NCBI GenBank assembly: GCA_025210805.1
Contig: JAOAQX010000006.1
Location: forward strand, 177,277-241,276
From: Flavobacteriales bacterium
GTDB lineage: Bacteria > Bacteroidota > Bacteroidia > Flavobacteriales > CAJXXR01
DNA length: 64,000 nucleotides
Reading direction: 5' to 3'
The notes beneath the pieces are model-generated. The model had not been told where the DNA came from. It searched no databases and saw only the letters and a list, made by a program, of their open reading frames with translations. Within the stretch, counting starts at the first letter, position 1; each line of letters begins with the position of its first letter. Made by a program: the position numbers and the translations under genes. This document shows, piece after piece, positions 8,973 through 17,524 of this stretch.

Positions 8973-9800
8973 TTATTGTAAAGCTTCAAATAGTTCTGAT
9001 AAGAATATGCTTCCTTTTGTGGAATATATTTCGCCATTGGGATAATCTTTTAAGAGTGAAGAAAAATGGGTTTCGTTTGGATTTACTTCTACTATTTGAG
9101 CTTTATTTCTATAGGCAATTTCGAAAATATGCTGGGGTAAATTCGTCATTCCTGTTGTACCTATAAGAATGAGTACCCCTGTTTCATTCGCAATTTTTAA
9201 TGAGCTTTCCCACTTGAAGAATTCTTCATTATAATATTCATCAAACCACAAAACATGAGGCCTTAGCCATGCATGACATCTATCGCAGCTAAGCTTCGAC
9301 CTTTCCTCTGCCGTTATTGAAGTCTTTTTTGTTCTATGTCTTAAATTAAGCTCTTTTGGAAAAGGGAACAACGTATTGGTACAATCATTACTGCACCGAA
9401 CATAAGACAAATCTCCATGTATAAAATAACTATGAGATAAAGAATTTCCTGCCACTGTGTGTAGTCCGTCTACATTTTGAGAAATAAGGTGAAAGCTTTC
9501 AGGGTATTTCTTTTCGAGTTTATTGAGAATCAAATGTCCTATATTAGGCTTCACTTTTTCAGCCTCAGCTATTCTATATAAATACCATTTCCAAAGTTCC
9601 TCAGGGCATTTCTTAAACATCTTTTGGGTCGCCATTTCTTCTGGCATATAGTTTTTAGAACCTATGGTCCAATAGCCTTCTTTTCCTCTAAAAGTAGGAA
9701 TTCCACTTTCGGCAGACAGTCCCGCTCCTATCATAAAAGTGATTTTTTGACGGGCTTTAATAGCGTTCTTACACTGTTGAAGAAGTTGTTTACTAATCAT
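8973..9800 (-). CDS. Sir2-family NAD-dependent protein deacylase
   Basis: A 275-residue sirtuin. The NAD-binding GAGLSAESGIPTFRG is at residues 25-39, SQNVDGLH at 107-114, and the catalytic histidine is H128 (FIHGDL). Two cysteine pairs (136/140 and 172/175) bind zinc, followed by LRPHVLWFDE. A Y-x-x-R pair (Y73, R76 in WYLYRI) sits where SIRT5 and CobB recognise succinyl or malonyl groups. Removal of acidic acyl groups from lysine is therefore predicted as well as deacetylation. Products would be the deacylated protein, nicotinamide and O-acyl-ADP-ribose. There is no defence-type fusion domain. It converges with der. Confidence 0.92.
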   Translation of the reverse strand: MISKQLLQQCKNAIKARQKITFMIGAGLSAESGIPTFRGKEGYWTIGSKNYMPEEMATQKMFKKCPEELWKWYLYRIAEAEKVKPNIGHLILNKLEKKYPESFHLISQNVDGLHTVAGNSLSHSYFIHGDLSYVRCSNDCTNTLFPFPKELNLRHRTKKTSITAEERSKLSCDRCHAWLRPHVLWFDEYYNEEFFKWESSLKIANETGVLILIGTTGMTNLPQHIFEIAYRNKAQIVEVNPNETHFSSLLKDYPNGEIYSTKGSIFLSELFEALQ

Positions 9801-9814
9801 CTGATCTTTTTTTC

Positions 9815-9850
9815 AAAAAAAAGAGCAACCCAAAATTAATTGGATTGCTC
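9815..9850 (-). terminator. Terminator of the M43 protease gene
   Basis: A stem (9823-9832 with 9841-9850, one mismatch) is followed on the minus strand by eight T (9815-9822). It falls between the protease gene and the sirtuin start. Confidence 0.75.
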
Positions 9851-9875
9851 AAAACAATTATAAGAGGTAAATATT

Positions 9876-12665
9876 TTATTTATTTACCACAAACTTTTTA
9901 CTAAGTACTTTATTTCCTAAAGTAATTGTCACAAAATAAACTCCATTATTAAGGCTTGGTGCCACTTTTGAAAGAGCTATTTCGTTTTTATTTGCATTCA
10001 ATTCATGAGAAACAATTCCGTAAGACTTTCCTAGAATATCTTTTACTTCAATTCTTGCATCTTGAGCTAACTCTTCATTTTGGATATGGATAATTGCGTT
10101 TCCATTCGTCGGGTTTGGAGCAATTGTCAACTCATTTTCTAAGGTTTCTTCTTCCACATTCAATGGAGCATTCGAAACTGTTAGATTGTCCATATAGAAT
10201 GGGTTTCCACCTCGTCCGAAATATTCGAATTTCAATTGAAGTTTAGAGCTGTTTAGCTTACTACCAATGTTTACAGAATATGTTTTCCAATCCGCTGCAG
10301 TTGGCTCCCAGTATGGGTTGTATAGAAGACTATCTCCATTAGTTACCATTCCTTCTTCCGCAACAGTGTTATACGCTGATGGATTTGTAGATAAGGTAGC
10401 TAGAATCTTCCAGTCTCCATTAGAAGCTCTATACATGATTCTTAGTCTATCGTCATTATCAACTAAAGAACGTTTTGCATAAGCATAGTCAAAGCTTAAT
10501 TTTTTGTTTGCACTTCCTATTTTAGCATTTGTAAAATCCATTGTCTTAAATACCAATGAGCTTACATATTTTCCGCTATTTTTGTGAGAGGTTACTCTTA
10601 CACAACCTGATCCATCTTTACCTGTCTCACCAGACCAGCTCCATCCTTTAATATTGTCATCTGGGTTAGTTGATGCAGTTCTTGCCCATCCACCATTTAT
10701 TGATGAGAAGTTATTAAAAGTCATATATAAAGGTCCAGCATGCGTAGCTGAAGATTCATTAACTACAATTACATCTTTATATTTTTTAGTTGTTGAACCA
10801 TTACCATTTGTAACTTTTAGCTCTACACTATATACACCTGGATCTGCAAATGTAACATTCACTGATTGACCAGTTTTTGCAGCTAGATTTGAACCTGGGA
10901 AAGTCCATTCGTAATTAGAAGATCCATCTACAAAAGATGCTTCAGCTTCCATATCGATATTTCCACCTTCTAAAATTGTAGTTTTTTCAAACAATACATT
11001 AAATCCTGGTTTCAGTGTAGCAGCATCAAAATTCTTAGACAATCCAGTTGCCATCAAATTTGTTTCTGTCCAGATATCTTTTCTGAAAGCTTTAAGAGAT
11101 GACTTCATCACTTTGGTTTGACCATCTGTGAATAAATTCATACAGTCGTCGTTAGAATAATCCATATAGTTTTGATACATATCTCCATGTGGTGTTCCAA
11201 GCTCTCCTGCAACTTCTCCCGTAGGACAAATATTTGGAGTTCTATTTCCTTGTTCTGGTGTATCTTCTACATTGTCTGATCCTGCAGATAATGCATCAAC
11301 TGCAATTTCTCTTAGCGTTCCTGAAGTTGCTGCAAATTCTGAATTAGAAATGCTTCCGTCTTGATTTAAATCAATCTGATTTCTATAAGCTGGCGGGATA
11401 TATTGAAGTCCATCATCATCTCCCCAAATATGTCTTAAACCTAACCAGTGCCCAGCCTCATGTGATAAAGTTCGCCCTAAACTGGCAAATGTATTACCTA
11501 CTCTATCTTTTCTGATAACAACACCATCTGTGTGTGTTTTAAAATCTAATTCTGATGGGAATTGAGCGAATCCTAAAATGGTTCCACCTGGACTACTAGC
11601 AATACTATTTACAACCCAAATATTAAAGTACTTTTTGGCATCCCAAGTTGTAACAAATTTCGGGTTATTTTTATAAATATTCTCTCCTATTGCTCCATTA
11701 ACATCTTTCCAGTTCTTGTTTATTGATCTATCAGAGTAAATTCTATTGATTCCCGTTGTTGGGTTTCCATCAGGATCAATTTTAGCCAATTCAAATTGAA
11801 TTTTAGCACCTCTTGCGATCACCCCTCCTACTGTTTGAGTTTTAGCTTCTGAATAAATTTTTGTACCTGAAGTTAATCCTACTGCTACGTGAGTGGCAGT
11901 TCCTTTCTTCTTATTTTTTATTCTAACAGCAGGAATTAATCCAGCTGAAGCATCTGAATAAGTAAATTCATCTGTCATTGTGTTTGATAAAATTGCCATT
12001 AAAGCATCTTTTATCTGTGCTTGAGTAGAATCTACAGAAAGGTCAATATTCTTGTATGTGATTGTCTCTCCAAATGAAGCGGTAAGATTTGGTTTATTTA
12101 TGTATGTTGTGTCTTGTGTAAAATAAATTACCAGTCTATCACCACTAGGAGTATTGGCGTCAAAATCAGCAGCATTATCTTCATTACCTCCTTGAATTAC
12201 AATATAACGTGAAGTTCCTGTAAGATTACTCTTATCATCAATAGGATTGGCAAATTCAATTATTGATTCATGCTCTGGGGTAATATAATAATCAGGTGTA
12301 TTTACTTTATCAGCATTTTTTCTCTGAATATCATTGTTTAGAATCGTAAGCTGTTCTAAAATTTTCTCACGTGATAAATTATCTCCTGCTTCTTCATAAA
12401 GAACATGAAAAACAACAGGAATATAATTCATTGAATCGTTTGTACGTACACCAAAAGCATCATTTTTCGTCATTTGACGGAATGCTGCTTGATTCTCACG
12501 AATTTCTTTAAGAACCTCTGGTTTACCTTTGTATCTCTCCTCAAGTTCATGATCTGTTGTAGGACAATGGTGTTGTGCCATTGCTCCAAAACCGAACACG
12601 AGACTTAAAGCAAAAAATAATTTTTTTGTCATACCTAGCAATAGTTTTGATAATCGTTTATTCAT
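9876..12665 (-). CDS. T9SS-secreted M43-family zinc metalloprotease with PKD domain
   Basis: A 929-residue secreted protease. A signal peptide ends near GAMAQ (about 26-30). The zinc site is HEAGHWLGLRH (H402, E403, H406, H412), and the Met-turn lies in the YMDYSNDDCM segment, typical of pappalysin-like M43 enzymes. A PKD fold follows (around 575-640), then a carbohydrate-binding or jelly-roll-like module. The C-terminal 75 residues (IAPNPTNGNA to KKFVVNK) are a type A T9SS sorting domain. Two oddities are seen. A canonical EF-hand loop (D432 to E443, DLNQDGSISNSE) lies right after the zinc site. An extra stretch of about 150 residues (roughly 140-285) separates the usual LNNDIQRKN and FELAKIDPDG elements. 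A TAAGTTTG promoter element precedes the ATG at 12665. A second ATG (12632) would give a shorter signal peptide. Confidence 0.9.
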   Translation of the reverse strand: MNKRLSKLLLGMTKKLFFALSLVFGFGAMAQHHCPTTDHELEERYKGKPEVLKEIRENQAAFRQMTKNDAFGVRTNDSMNYIPVVFHVLYEEAGDNLSREKILEQLTILNNDIQRKNADKVNTPDYYITPEHESIIEFANPIDDKSNLTGTSRYIVIQGGNEDNAADFDANTPSGDRLVIYFTQDTTYINKPNLTASFGETITYKNIDLSVDSTQAQIKDALMAILSNTMTDEFTYSDASAGLIPAVRIKNKKKGTATHVAVGLTSGTKIYSEAKTQTVGGVIARGAKIQFELAKIDPDGNPTTGINRIYSDRSINKNWKDVNGAIGENIYKNNPKFVTTWDAKKYFNIWVVNSIASSPGGTILGFAQFPSELDFKTHTDGVVIRKDRVGNTFASLGRTLSHEAGHWLGLRHIWGDDDGLQYIPPAYRNQIDLNQDGSISNSEFAATSGTLREIAVDALSAGSDNVEDTPEQGNRTPNICPTGEVAGELGTPHGDMYQNYMDYSNDDCMNLFTDGQTKVMKSSLKAFRKDIWTETNLMATGLSKNFDAATLKPGFNVLFEKTTILEGGNIDMEAEASFVDGSSNYEWTFPGSNLAAKTGQSVNVTFADPGVYSVELKVTNGNGSTTKKYKDVIVVNESSATHAGPLYMTFNNFSSINGGWARTASTNPDDNIKGWSWSGETGKDGSGCVRVTSHKNSGKYVSSLVFKTMDFTNAKIGSANKKLSFDYAYAKRSLVDNDDRLRIMYRASNGDWKILATLSTNPSAYNTVAEEGMVTNGDSLLYNPYWEPTAADWKTYSVNIGSKLNSSKLQLKFEYFGRGGNPFYMDNLTVSNAPLNVEEETLENELTIAPNPTNGNAIIHIQNEELAQDARIEVKDILGKSYGIVSHELNANKNEIALSKVAPSLNNGVYFVTITLGNKVLSKKFVVNK

Positions 12666-12695
12666 AGTTGGATAAAATGTGATTTATCCATCTTC

Positions 12696-12703
12696 CAAAC
12701 TTA
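12696..12703 (-). promoter_or_regulatory. Promoter -7 element (TAAGTTTG)
   Basis: TAnnTTTG match about 30 bases before the ATG of the M43 protease gene. Confidence 0.5.
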
Positions 12704-12835
12704 CTAAAAAATAAGAAAATATTTAATATTCTTTAACAATGAAATAATTTTTGTTAACGAATATTAGTACTATAATTGTATCTTTTTGAACGAATTCCTT
12801 ACAATTTTATTGTTTTTCTTTCGTCTTAGGTCTTT

Positions 12836-13465
12836 TTACAATTCTTGCTCTACAGCAGTTACATGATCAGGCATCATTTGTAAAAAGAGGTTTTCTATTC
12901 CTTGTTTTAGAGTGATGGTAGCAGAAGGACATCCGCTACATGCTCCTTGAAGTTTTACTTTTAGGATTCCGTCTTCTAAGCTAGAAAAAACTACGTCTCC
13001 ACCATCCATTGCTACAGAGGGTTTGATGTATTCTTCTAGAATACTGACTATTTTTTCTTCCACTTCATTTTTAGGTGTTGCTCCATTTAAATTTGGTGTG
13101 TATTGCTCATCCAAACTCTCAACAGACATTCCTCGCTCTTCTTCTTTTCCTTTATAAGGGTCTTCTAAAATAGCTTTATTTCCTTCTTGAAAATAGGCCT
13201 GAAGCTTTTCTCTTACTTCTAGAGCTACTTCAAACCACTCAATATTTTCTGTTTTGGTGAGTGCTACAAAGTTTTTTGCAAAAAATACCTCTTTTACAAA
13301 GGGCAACTGAAATAGTTCCATTGCCAAGGGTGCATTTTTTACTTCTGAGACCTCTTTATACTCAACACTATCATAAGGATTGATTACTAAATTTGCCACA
13401 AATTTCATCACCGCAGGGTTTGGAGTGATTTCGGCATATATGCTAACTGGTTGTTTCTTTTCCAT
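12836..13465 (-). CDS. Nfu-type iron-sulfur cluster carrier
   Basis: From the ATG at 13465 the protein has 209 residues. The N-terminal part is an Nfu_N-type domain (TPNPAVMKFVANLVI). The C-terminal NifU-like domain carries the cluster-binding pair C176 and C179 in GACSGCPSA. It should carry a [4Fe-4S] cluster to target apoproteins. The frame extends upstream to a TTG (13486), but that lies inside a TACCTTTG promoter element (13484-13491), so 13465 is chosen. It is a single gene, with no other isc or suf genes next to it. Confidence 0.93.
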   Translation of the reverse strand: MEKKQPVSIYAEITPNPAVMKFVANLVINPYDSVEYKEVSEVKNAPLAMELFQLPFVKEVFFAKNFVALTKTENIEWFEVALEVREKLQAYFQEGNKAILEDPYKGKEEERGMSVESLDEQYTPNLNGATPKNEVEEKIVSILEEYIKPSVAMDGGDVVFSSLEDGILKVKLQGACSGCPSATITLKQGIENLFLQMMPDHVTAVEQEL

Positions 13466-13483
13466 AATGGTTTCTTTGAGTTG

Positions 13484-13491
13484 CAAAGGTA
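13484..13491 (-). promoter_or_regulatory. Promoter -7 element (TACCTTTG)
   Basis: TAnnTTTG match 18 bases before the Nfu ATG. It rules out the longer TTG-started frame. Confidence 0.6.
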
Positions 13492-13567
13492 AGCCTAAAG
13501 AGGAAATACTGTATTAAGAGCTAGGGAATTTTGCTTTGAGTTATCGATTCTTCTTCATTCGCTATTT

Positions 13568-14488
13568 TCAATCTTTTACGATTTTTCTTTTTAAGCTCTT
13601 TTTGGGGGCACTCACTAAATACACTCCAATAAAAATGGCCAAACCAGAAACTATTTTAACAAAATCTAATTTATCTGAACTGAAAATTATTGCGATAAAC
13701 GTTGCTAATAGTGGCTGAGAATAAATATAGAAACTCACTGTAGAGGCTCTCACATTTTTTAATGCAATGATATTGAGTAAATACGTGAAAAAAGTGGTGA
13801 AAAGAATTACAAAACCAATTGCAAATAAGATATAATCAGGCATAAGATGGTATTCTGCCGAAAAAGCTTCTTCCCAACCAAAAGGCAGAACAACTAACCA
13901 CCCAATTGAGAAACAGAGTGTAATAATCGTTATAGGGTGATATTTTTGCATGAGGGGCTTAGCCAATAACAAATAACTTGCATAGCAAGCGGCATTGATA
14001 AATACATACAGATTTCCCTTTCCTGGATTTGGTGCATGACTCAACATATTGGTTTTCCCATATAGGATAATTCCTACAGCGCCAATTCCTCCTAAAATAA
14101 GTCCGATCATTCGAACCCAATTGAGCTTTTCTTGCTTTAGCAAAAGAGCTCCTGTAAATACCAATATCGGTGTGGAAGTCATAATAACCGCTGCATTGAT
14201 AGGTGTTGTAAGGTTCAAACCTTTGAAAAACAACATTTGATTGAGTGCTACTCCTGATAATCCACAAAGTATCAGCCTTGGCCAGTCTTTTCGGTCTATT
14301 TTAAGCTTGTGTTTCATGAGTTGGTGCAAGAGCCAAAACAGAATCACGGCTCCAGAAACTCTTAGTAAAATAAAACCTAAAGGCTGTAAATAAGTAGGCA
14401 TCACTTCCTTGGCCACTGTAAAATTGATTGCGTATATCAAATTGGCAACAAAAAGTGCAATATGTGAAAAAAGGATTTTTTTATTCAT
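13568..14488 (-). CDS. EamA/DMT-family inner-membrane transporter
   Basis: A 306-residue protein with about ten hydrophobic segments in two repeated five-helix EamA halves, typical of the drug/metabolite transporter superfamily. The first half starts at LFVANLIYAINFTVAKEVMP, and the second (from about 150) contains NAACYASYLLLAKPLM and ASTVSFYIYSQPLLATFIAII. Family members export amino acids, metabolites or drugs; no substrate can be assigned. The start overlaps the end of the ArsC-like gene by 8 bases, so the two are likely co-translated. Confidence 0.88.
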   Translation of the reverse strand: MNKKILFSHIALFVANLIYAINFTVAKEVMPTYLQPLGFILLRVSGAVILFWLLHQLMKHKLKIDRKDWPRLILCGLSGVALNQMLFFKGLNLTTPINAAVIMTSTPILVFTGALLLKQEKLNWVRMIGLILGGIGAVGIILYGKTNMLSHAPNPGKGNLYVFINAACYASYLLLAKPLMQKYHPITIITLCFSIGWLVVLPFGWEEAFSAEYHLMPDYILFAIGFVILFTTFFTYLLNIIALKNVRASTVSFYIYSQPLLATFIAIIFSSDKLDFVKIVSGLAIFIGVYLVSAPKKSLKRKIVKD

Positions 14489-14840
14489 TTTCTAAATATT
14501 CTTTCATGGCGGCAACCACTTTTTTACTATTCCCTACGAAAACTCGGTTCTGATCCAGTAAAATAGGTCTTTTTATCAAGGTATATTCCTGAAGTAGAAG
14601 TTCGTAAAACGCTTCCTTAGAAAGATCTTTCTTCCCCCAACCCTCTGATTGATATTTTCTAGAGCGTCTATTAATCAAATCATCAAGGGCGATTCCTTGG
14701 TTCAAAATATGGTCTAGAAGTTCTTTAGATATCGGTTGGTCTTTAAGATTATAAAAGTGATAATCTTCTTTAGAAATTCCAAGTTCTTTTATTATACGAC
14801 TACAAGTATCGCAAGTTGAAAGATAAATAAAGGTTTTCAT
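14481..14840 (-). CDS. ArsC/Spx-family thioredoxin-fold protein
   Basis: A 119-residue protein of the ArsC/Spx/MgsR fold with a CDTC motif (C10 and C13) at the N-terminus. The ArsC-like body includes INRRSRKY and IKRPILLD with the conserved arginine-proline, followed by VFVGNSKK. Members are arsenate reductases or redox-active proteins of unknown role. The CxxC pair is unlike the single catalytic cysteine of glutaredoxin-linked ArsC and fits the YffB/Spx side of the family. It is the first gene of a two-gene unit with the EamA transporter. No arsenic-resistance genes are seen. Confidence 0.82.
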   Translation of the reverse strand: MKTFIYLSTCDTCSRIIKELGISKEDYHFYNLKDQPISKELLDHILNQGIALDDLINRRSRKYQSEGWGKKDLSKEAFYELLLQEYTLIKRPILLDQNRVFVGNSKKVVAAMKEYLENE

Positions 14841-14860
14841 GTAATCATTTTGGTTTGAAC

Positions 14861-14893
14861 AAAAAAACCACCCAAAATTTTTGAGTGGTTTTT
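14861..14893 (-). terminator. Terminator of the PpiD-like gene
   Basis: A stem of about 10 bp (from 14865 and up to 14891, one mismatch) followed by a T run on the minus strand. It is 34 bases after the stop codon. Confidence 0.75.
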
Positions 14894-14926
14894 TAAATAA
14901 TATGGTTGAAGTTTTAGTGCTGTTTA

Positions 14927-16720
14927 TTAATAAAACTTAGCTCTATTATCTTCAATATTTGCATTTTCTTTCATGGCTGGTAATAGTTCATACCCCACTC
15001 TAGGTGCAAATGTGTTTTCTATTTGAGATTTGATAGCTCCTAATTCGTTTGAAGCTACTGGCTCAACAATTTCATCTACACGAGCAATATATACTCCTCC
15101 GATTCCACCTATTGGAGCCGATGTTTTTCCTTTTGCTAATCCTGCAACCATTCCCACGGCTTTTGGATCATAACCTGCGGTTCCCACTGAGTTTGAAGAT
15201 AGACTTACTCCGGCAAAATCCGTTTCTTCTACTCCTAGAGCGGTAGCAGCAGCTGACAATGAAGTTACTCCATTAAGCTTGCTCAATAAAAATTGCTTCG
15301 CTTTTTCGTTTTCTGCAGCTGGCTTTAATTGGTCTTTGATATCTTCAAAAGAGGCATATCCTTTTGGCATTTTAGCTTCCAAGGTTGCTATTACATATTT
15401 ATTACCGATATCAAATCTTTTGAATGTTCCTGCTTCTGTTTTTTCTGCAAAAGCCCAACGAACTATTTGTCTTTCTTTTCCTACTGCTGGAATTTCTTGT
15501 GTAGTCATTTGAATAGCTCTTCGGTAAGATGGTTGATTTTGCAATCCTTTAATTGCTGCATCAAATCCATTCTTCTGAACTTCCATTGCAAAAGAACTTG
15601 CTTTTGTGTATACTTCTTTATCCGTAGACTCACTAGCTACTACTTCTACTCCTAATACTGCTACTACGATTGAGTCGTTTCTTTTATCCATCAAACGTGC
15701 CATGCGGTACATTCCTCCTTCAAAATAAGGACCGTAAACAAACCCGATTTCTGCTTCGTGCATCATTTCATCAATAGTTGGTGAAATCATTTTACGAGCC
15801 ATAAAGTTTGGATTATAAGGAATATCTGAATGAGTTCTCATAAACCCTACCATATCGTCTGTTTTATCAAAACCAGGAATGGTATCATAAAGGTCATAAG
15901 CTTTATTATACTCTACACTTTCGCTTTTAAGCTTTTCTACCTTGGCTTTTACAGTCATGGCATCAGTTTCACTTGGGTTTACTTCAAAAACTGTATAACG
16001 AATTCTTCTTGATTCCTCAATCTCGTAATCCGTTTTATTGTTTTCATAGTAAGCTTTGATGTCTTCATCTGTTACTGCTTTGTTTGCAGGATCTACAGAA
16101 GCATAGCTTTTAAAGACCATTTTTCCGCTATAAGTTCTTGCTTGAGACTCATAAGTAACTTGAGCTTCGGCGTCATTTGAAATCATCGATTTTCCAACGA
16201 AAGTATTCAATTTGTCATTAAGGAGTTGTCCTCTGATGATTTCTTGGATATATGCCCATTGTCCTGGGTTTTCATTTTGTAGTCTTTCGATTCCAGCACT
16301 CAATTGCGCATTGGAAACTTCTTGTCCTGGCTGAATTCCAAAAATTTGCTTCACGATTGGAGCAACTTCTTTGTTGTCATACCCAATGATATTTGAAGCC
16401 ATTTCTTTGTCTGTTAAAGAAATCCCTGCTTTTTCATACTCTGAGTTTAATACAGCCTCTGTTACTTTTTGATCCCAAAGTCTTTGTCTCAACTGATCTT
16501 GATCAGCTCCTGGACCTTCTAGCTGTGAGCGGTCTTTGAGTTCTTTTTCAAATTTCACATAGTCTATTTTTTCTCCATTGATAGACCCTAGGTCCTGATC
16601 TCCTCCGAAGATTGAACGACCGTTTCCTAATGCATCACCTAGAAGAAAAGCTAATAGTGCGATTCCAATAAAGGCGATTAATAATCCTGATTTCTTACGA
16701 ATACTTTCTAATGATGCCAT
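14927..16720 (-). CDS. PpiD/SurA-like periplasmic chaperone, apparently lacking the parvulin domain
   Basis: A 597-residue protein with one N-terminal membrane anchor (residues about 12-32). A SurA_N-type domain follows (GSINGEKIDYVKFEKELKDR region, then DQLRQRLWDQ), and C-terminal segments match flavobacterial PpiD (IVRWAFAEKTEAGTFKRFDIG, KMPKGYASFEDIK). Usual relatives have about 700 residues with a rotamase domain beginning at a SHILI motif. Here YRMARLMDK (near 335) runs straight into IVVAVLGVEV and the post-rotamase part. About 100 residues, including the SHILI and GGDLGW motifs, are missing. It is predicted to be a membrane-anchored folding helper without isomerase activity. The ATG at 16720 is well placed. 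It lies alone between terminators. Confidence 0.85.
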   Translation of the reverse strand: MASLESIRKKSGLLIAFIGIALLAFLLGDALGNGRSIFGGDQDLGSINGEKIDYVKFEKELKDRSQLEGPGADQDQLRQRLWDQKVTEAVLNSEYEKAGISLTDKEMASNIIGYDNKEVAPIVKQIFGIQPGQEVSNAQLSAGIERLQNENPGQWAYIQEIIRGQLLNDKLNTFVGKSMISNDAEAQVTYESQARTYSGKMVFKSYASVDPANKAVTDEDIKAYYENNKTDYEIEESRRIRYTVFEVNPSETDAMTVKAKVEKLKSESVEYNKAYDLYDTIPGFDKTDDMVGFMRTHSDIPYNPNFMARKMISPTIDEMMHEAEIGFVYGPYFEGGMYRMARLMDKRNDSIVVAVLGVEVVASESTDKEVYTKASSFAMEVQKNGFDAAIKGLQNQPSYRRAIQMTTQEIPAVGKERQIVRWAFAEKTEAGTFKRFDIGNKYVIATLEAKMPKGYASFEDIKDQLKPAAENEKAKQFLLSKLNGVTSLSAAATALGVEETDFAGVSLSSNSVGTAGYDPKAVGMVAGLAKGKTSAPIGGIGGVYIARVDEIVEPVASNELGAIKSQIENTFAPRVGYELLPAMKENANIEDNRAKFY

Positions 16721-16939
16721 TACGCAATTTCAATTAAAAATTTTGTTTAGTGCACGAAGATACAAAACTTCGTTTGATGCTAAAAGTAATCGTTTTAATT
16801 TTTCTGAGGAAATTATTCATGGCTAATTTTTTTATGCTTTTTATTTTAAAGTTTTTTATGTAAAATCAAGAATACGAGTAAAGGTCTTTTTGCTGTTTAG
16901 AAATCAATATTTTAAAATTTTCTTACAATCTTTTTCAAC

Positions 16940-17385
16940 CTACTCTGGGCTTGGATTTATTCCCCACTCTCCAATAAGGCAATCTGGTAGGATTCTGATT
17001 TCTTTCATATCGGGTGTCAAATAAATCTCATTATGATAAACTGCATTGCAATCTTTACAATCAATATCAGTACGATAAATCCTGTGCCCTACGGTATCTA
17101 ATAAATGATAGTTTTTAGCTCCTTTTATTTTTATCGTTAGTGGATTTAGATTGGTGTCTATTGATAGATATCATGAAATCTACCTTCTTTATCTGTTTTA
17201 ATTATAAACATCAGTGTTGTGTCTTTATAGAATAAAACACTACAAGGAATAGGAATCTCTTGATTTTTAACTGGAATGGATATTTTTCCAAAAAAGTGAA
17301 TATTAACGGGCTGGTACTTCTTCTTAAAAGTGACACAACCGCCAAAAAACACTAATAAACAAATAATTATTACACTTTTTTTCAT
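16940..17385 (-). pseudogene. Small lipoprotein gene broken by a one-base frameshift
   Basis: The ATG at 17385 starts a lipoprotein signal peptide with lipobox FGGC (C16). That frame stops at 17158 after 75 residues (KTDKEGRFHDIYQ). In another frame the sequence continues without a break from just before that point (YLSIDTNLNPLTIKIKG) for about 75 codons, ending in WGINPSPE at a TAG at 16940. Together they form one plausible protein of about 150 residues. The EGRF then strand pattern is like a small carboxypeptidase-regulatory-type fold. The second half has CKDC. One missing base near 17158-17172 explains the break. It may be a true mutation or a sequencing error. The function is unknown. Confidence 0.65.
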
Positions 17386-17449
17386 GATTTTGGAAATGCT
17401 AACATAACGCTACCTTCTACTCATTAAAATTTAAAAAAATATTTCACAT

Positions 17450-17481
17450 AAAAGACTACCCAGTTTATTGAGTAGTCTTTT
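17450..17481. terminator. Hairpin after metF, weak terminator
   Basis: A 10-bp stem (AAAAGACTAC, 17450-17459, with 17472-17481). The T tracts on both sides are short, so function as a terminator is uncertain. It lies 43 bases after the metF stop. Confidence 0.5.
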
Positions 17482-17524
17482 TAATATCAACATATAACAA
17501 AAGATTAAAAAAGCAGCTTCGACC

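Noticed and set aside
8973..9800. Sir2-based anti-phage system
   Set aside because: It is a single-domain protein deacylase with zinc cysteines and no effector partner.
14481..14840. Arsenic-resistance operon
   Set aside because: The ArsC-fold protein has a CxxC pair of redox type, and no ars regulator or pump is present. The EamA partner is not an arsenite transporter family.
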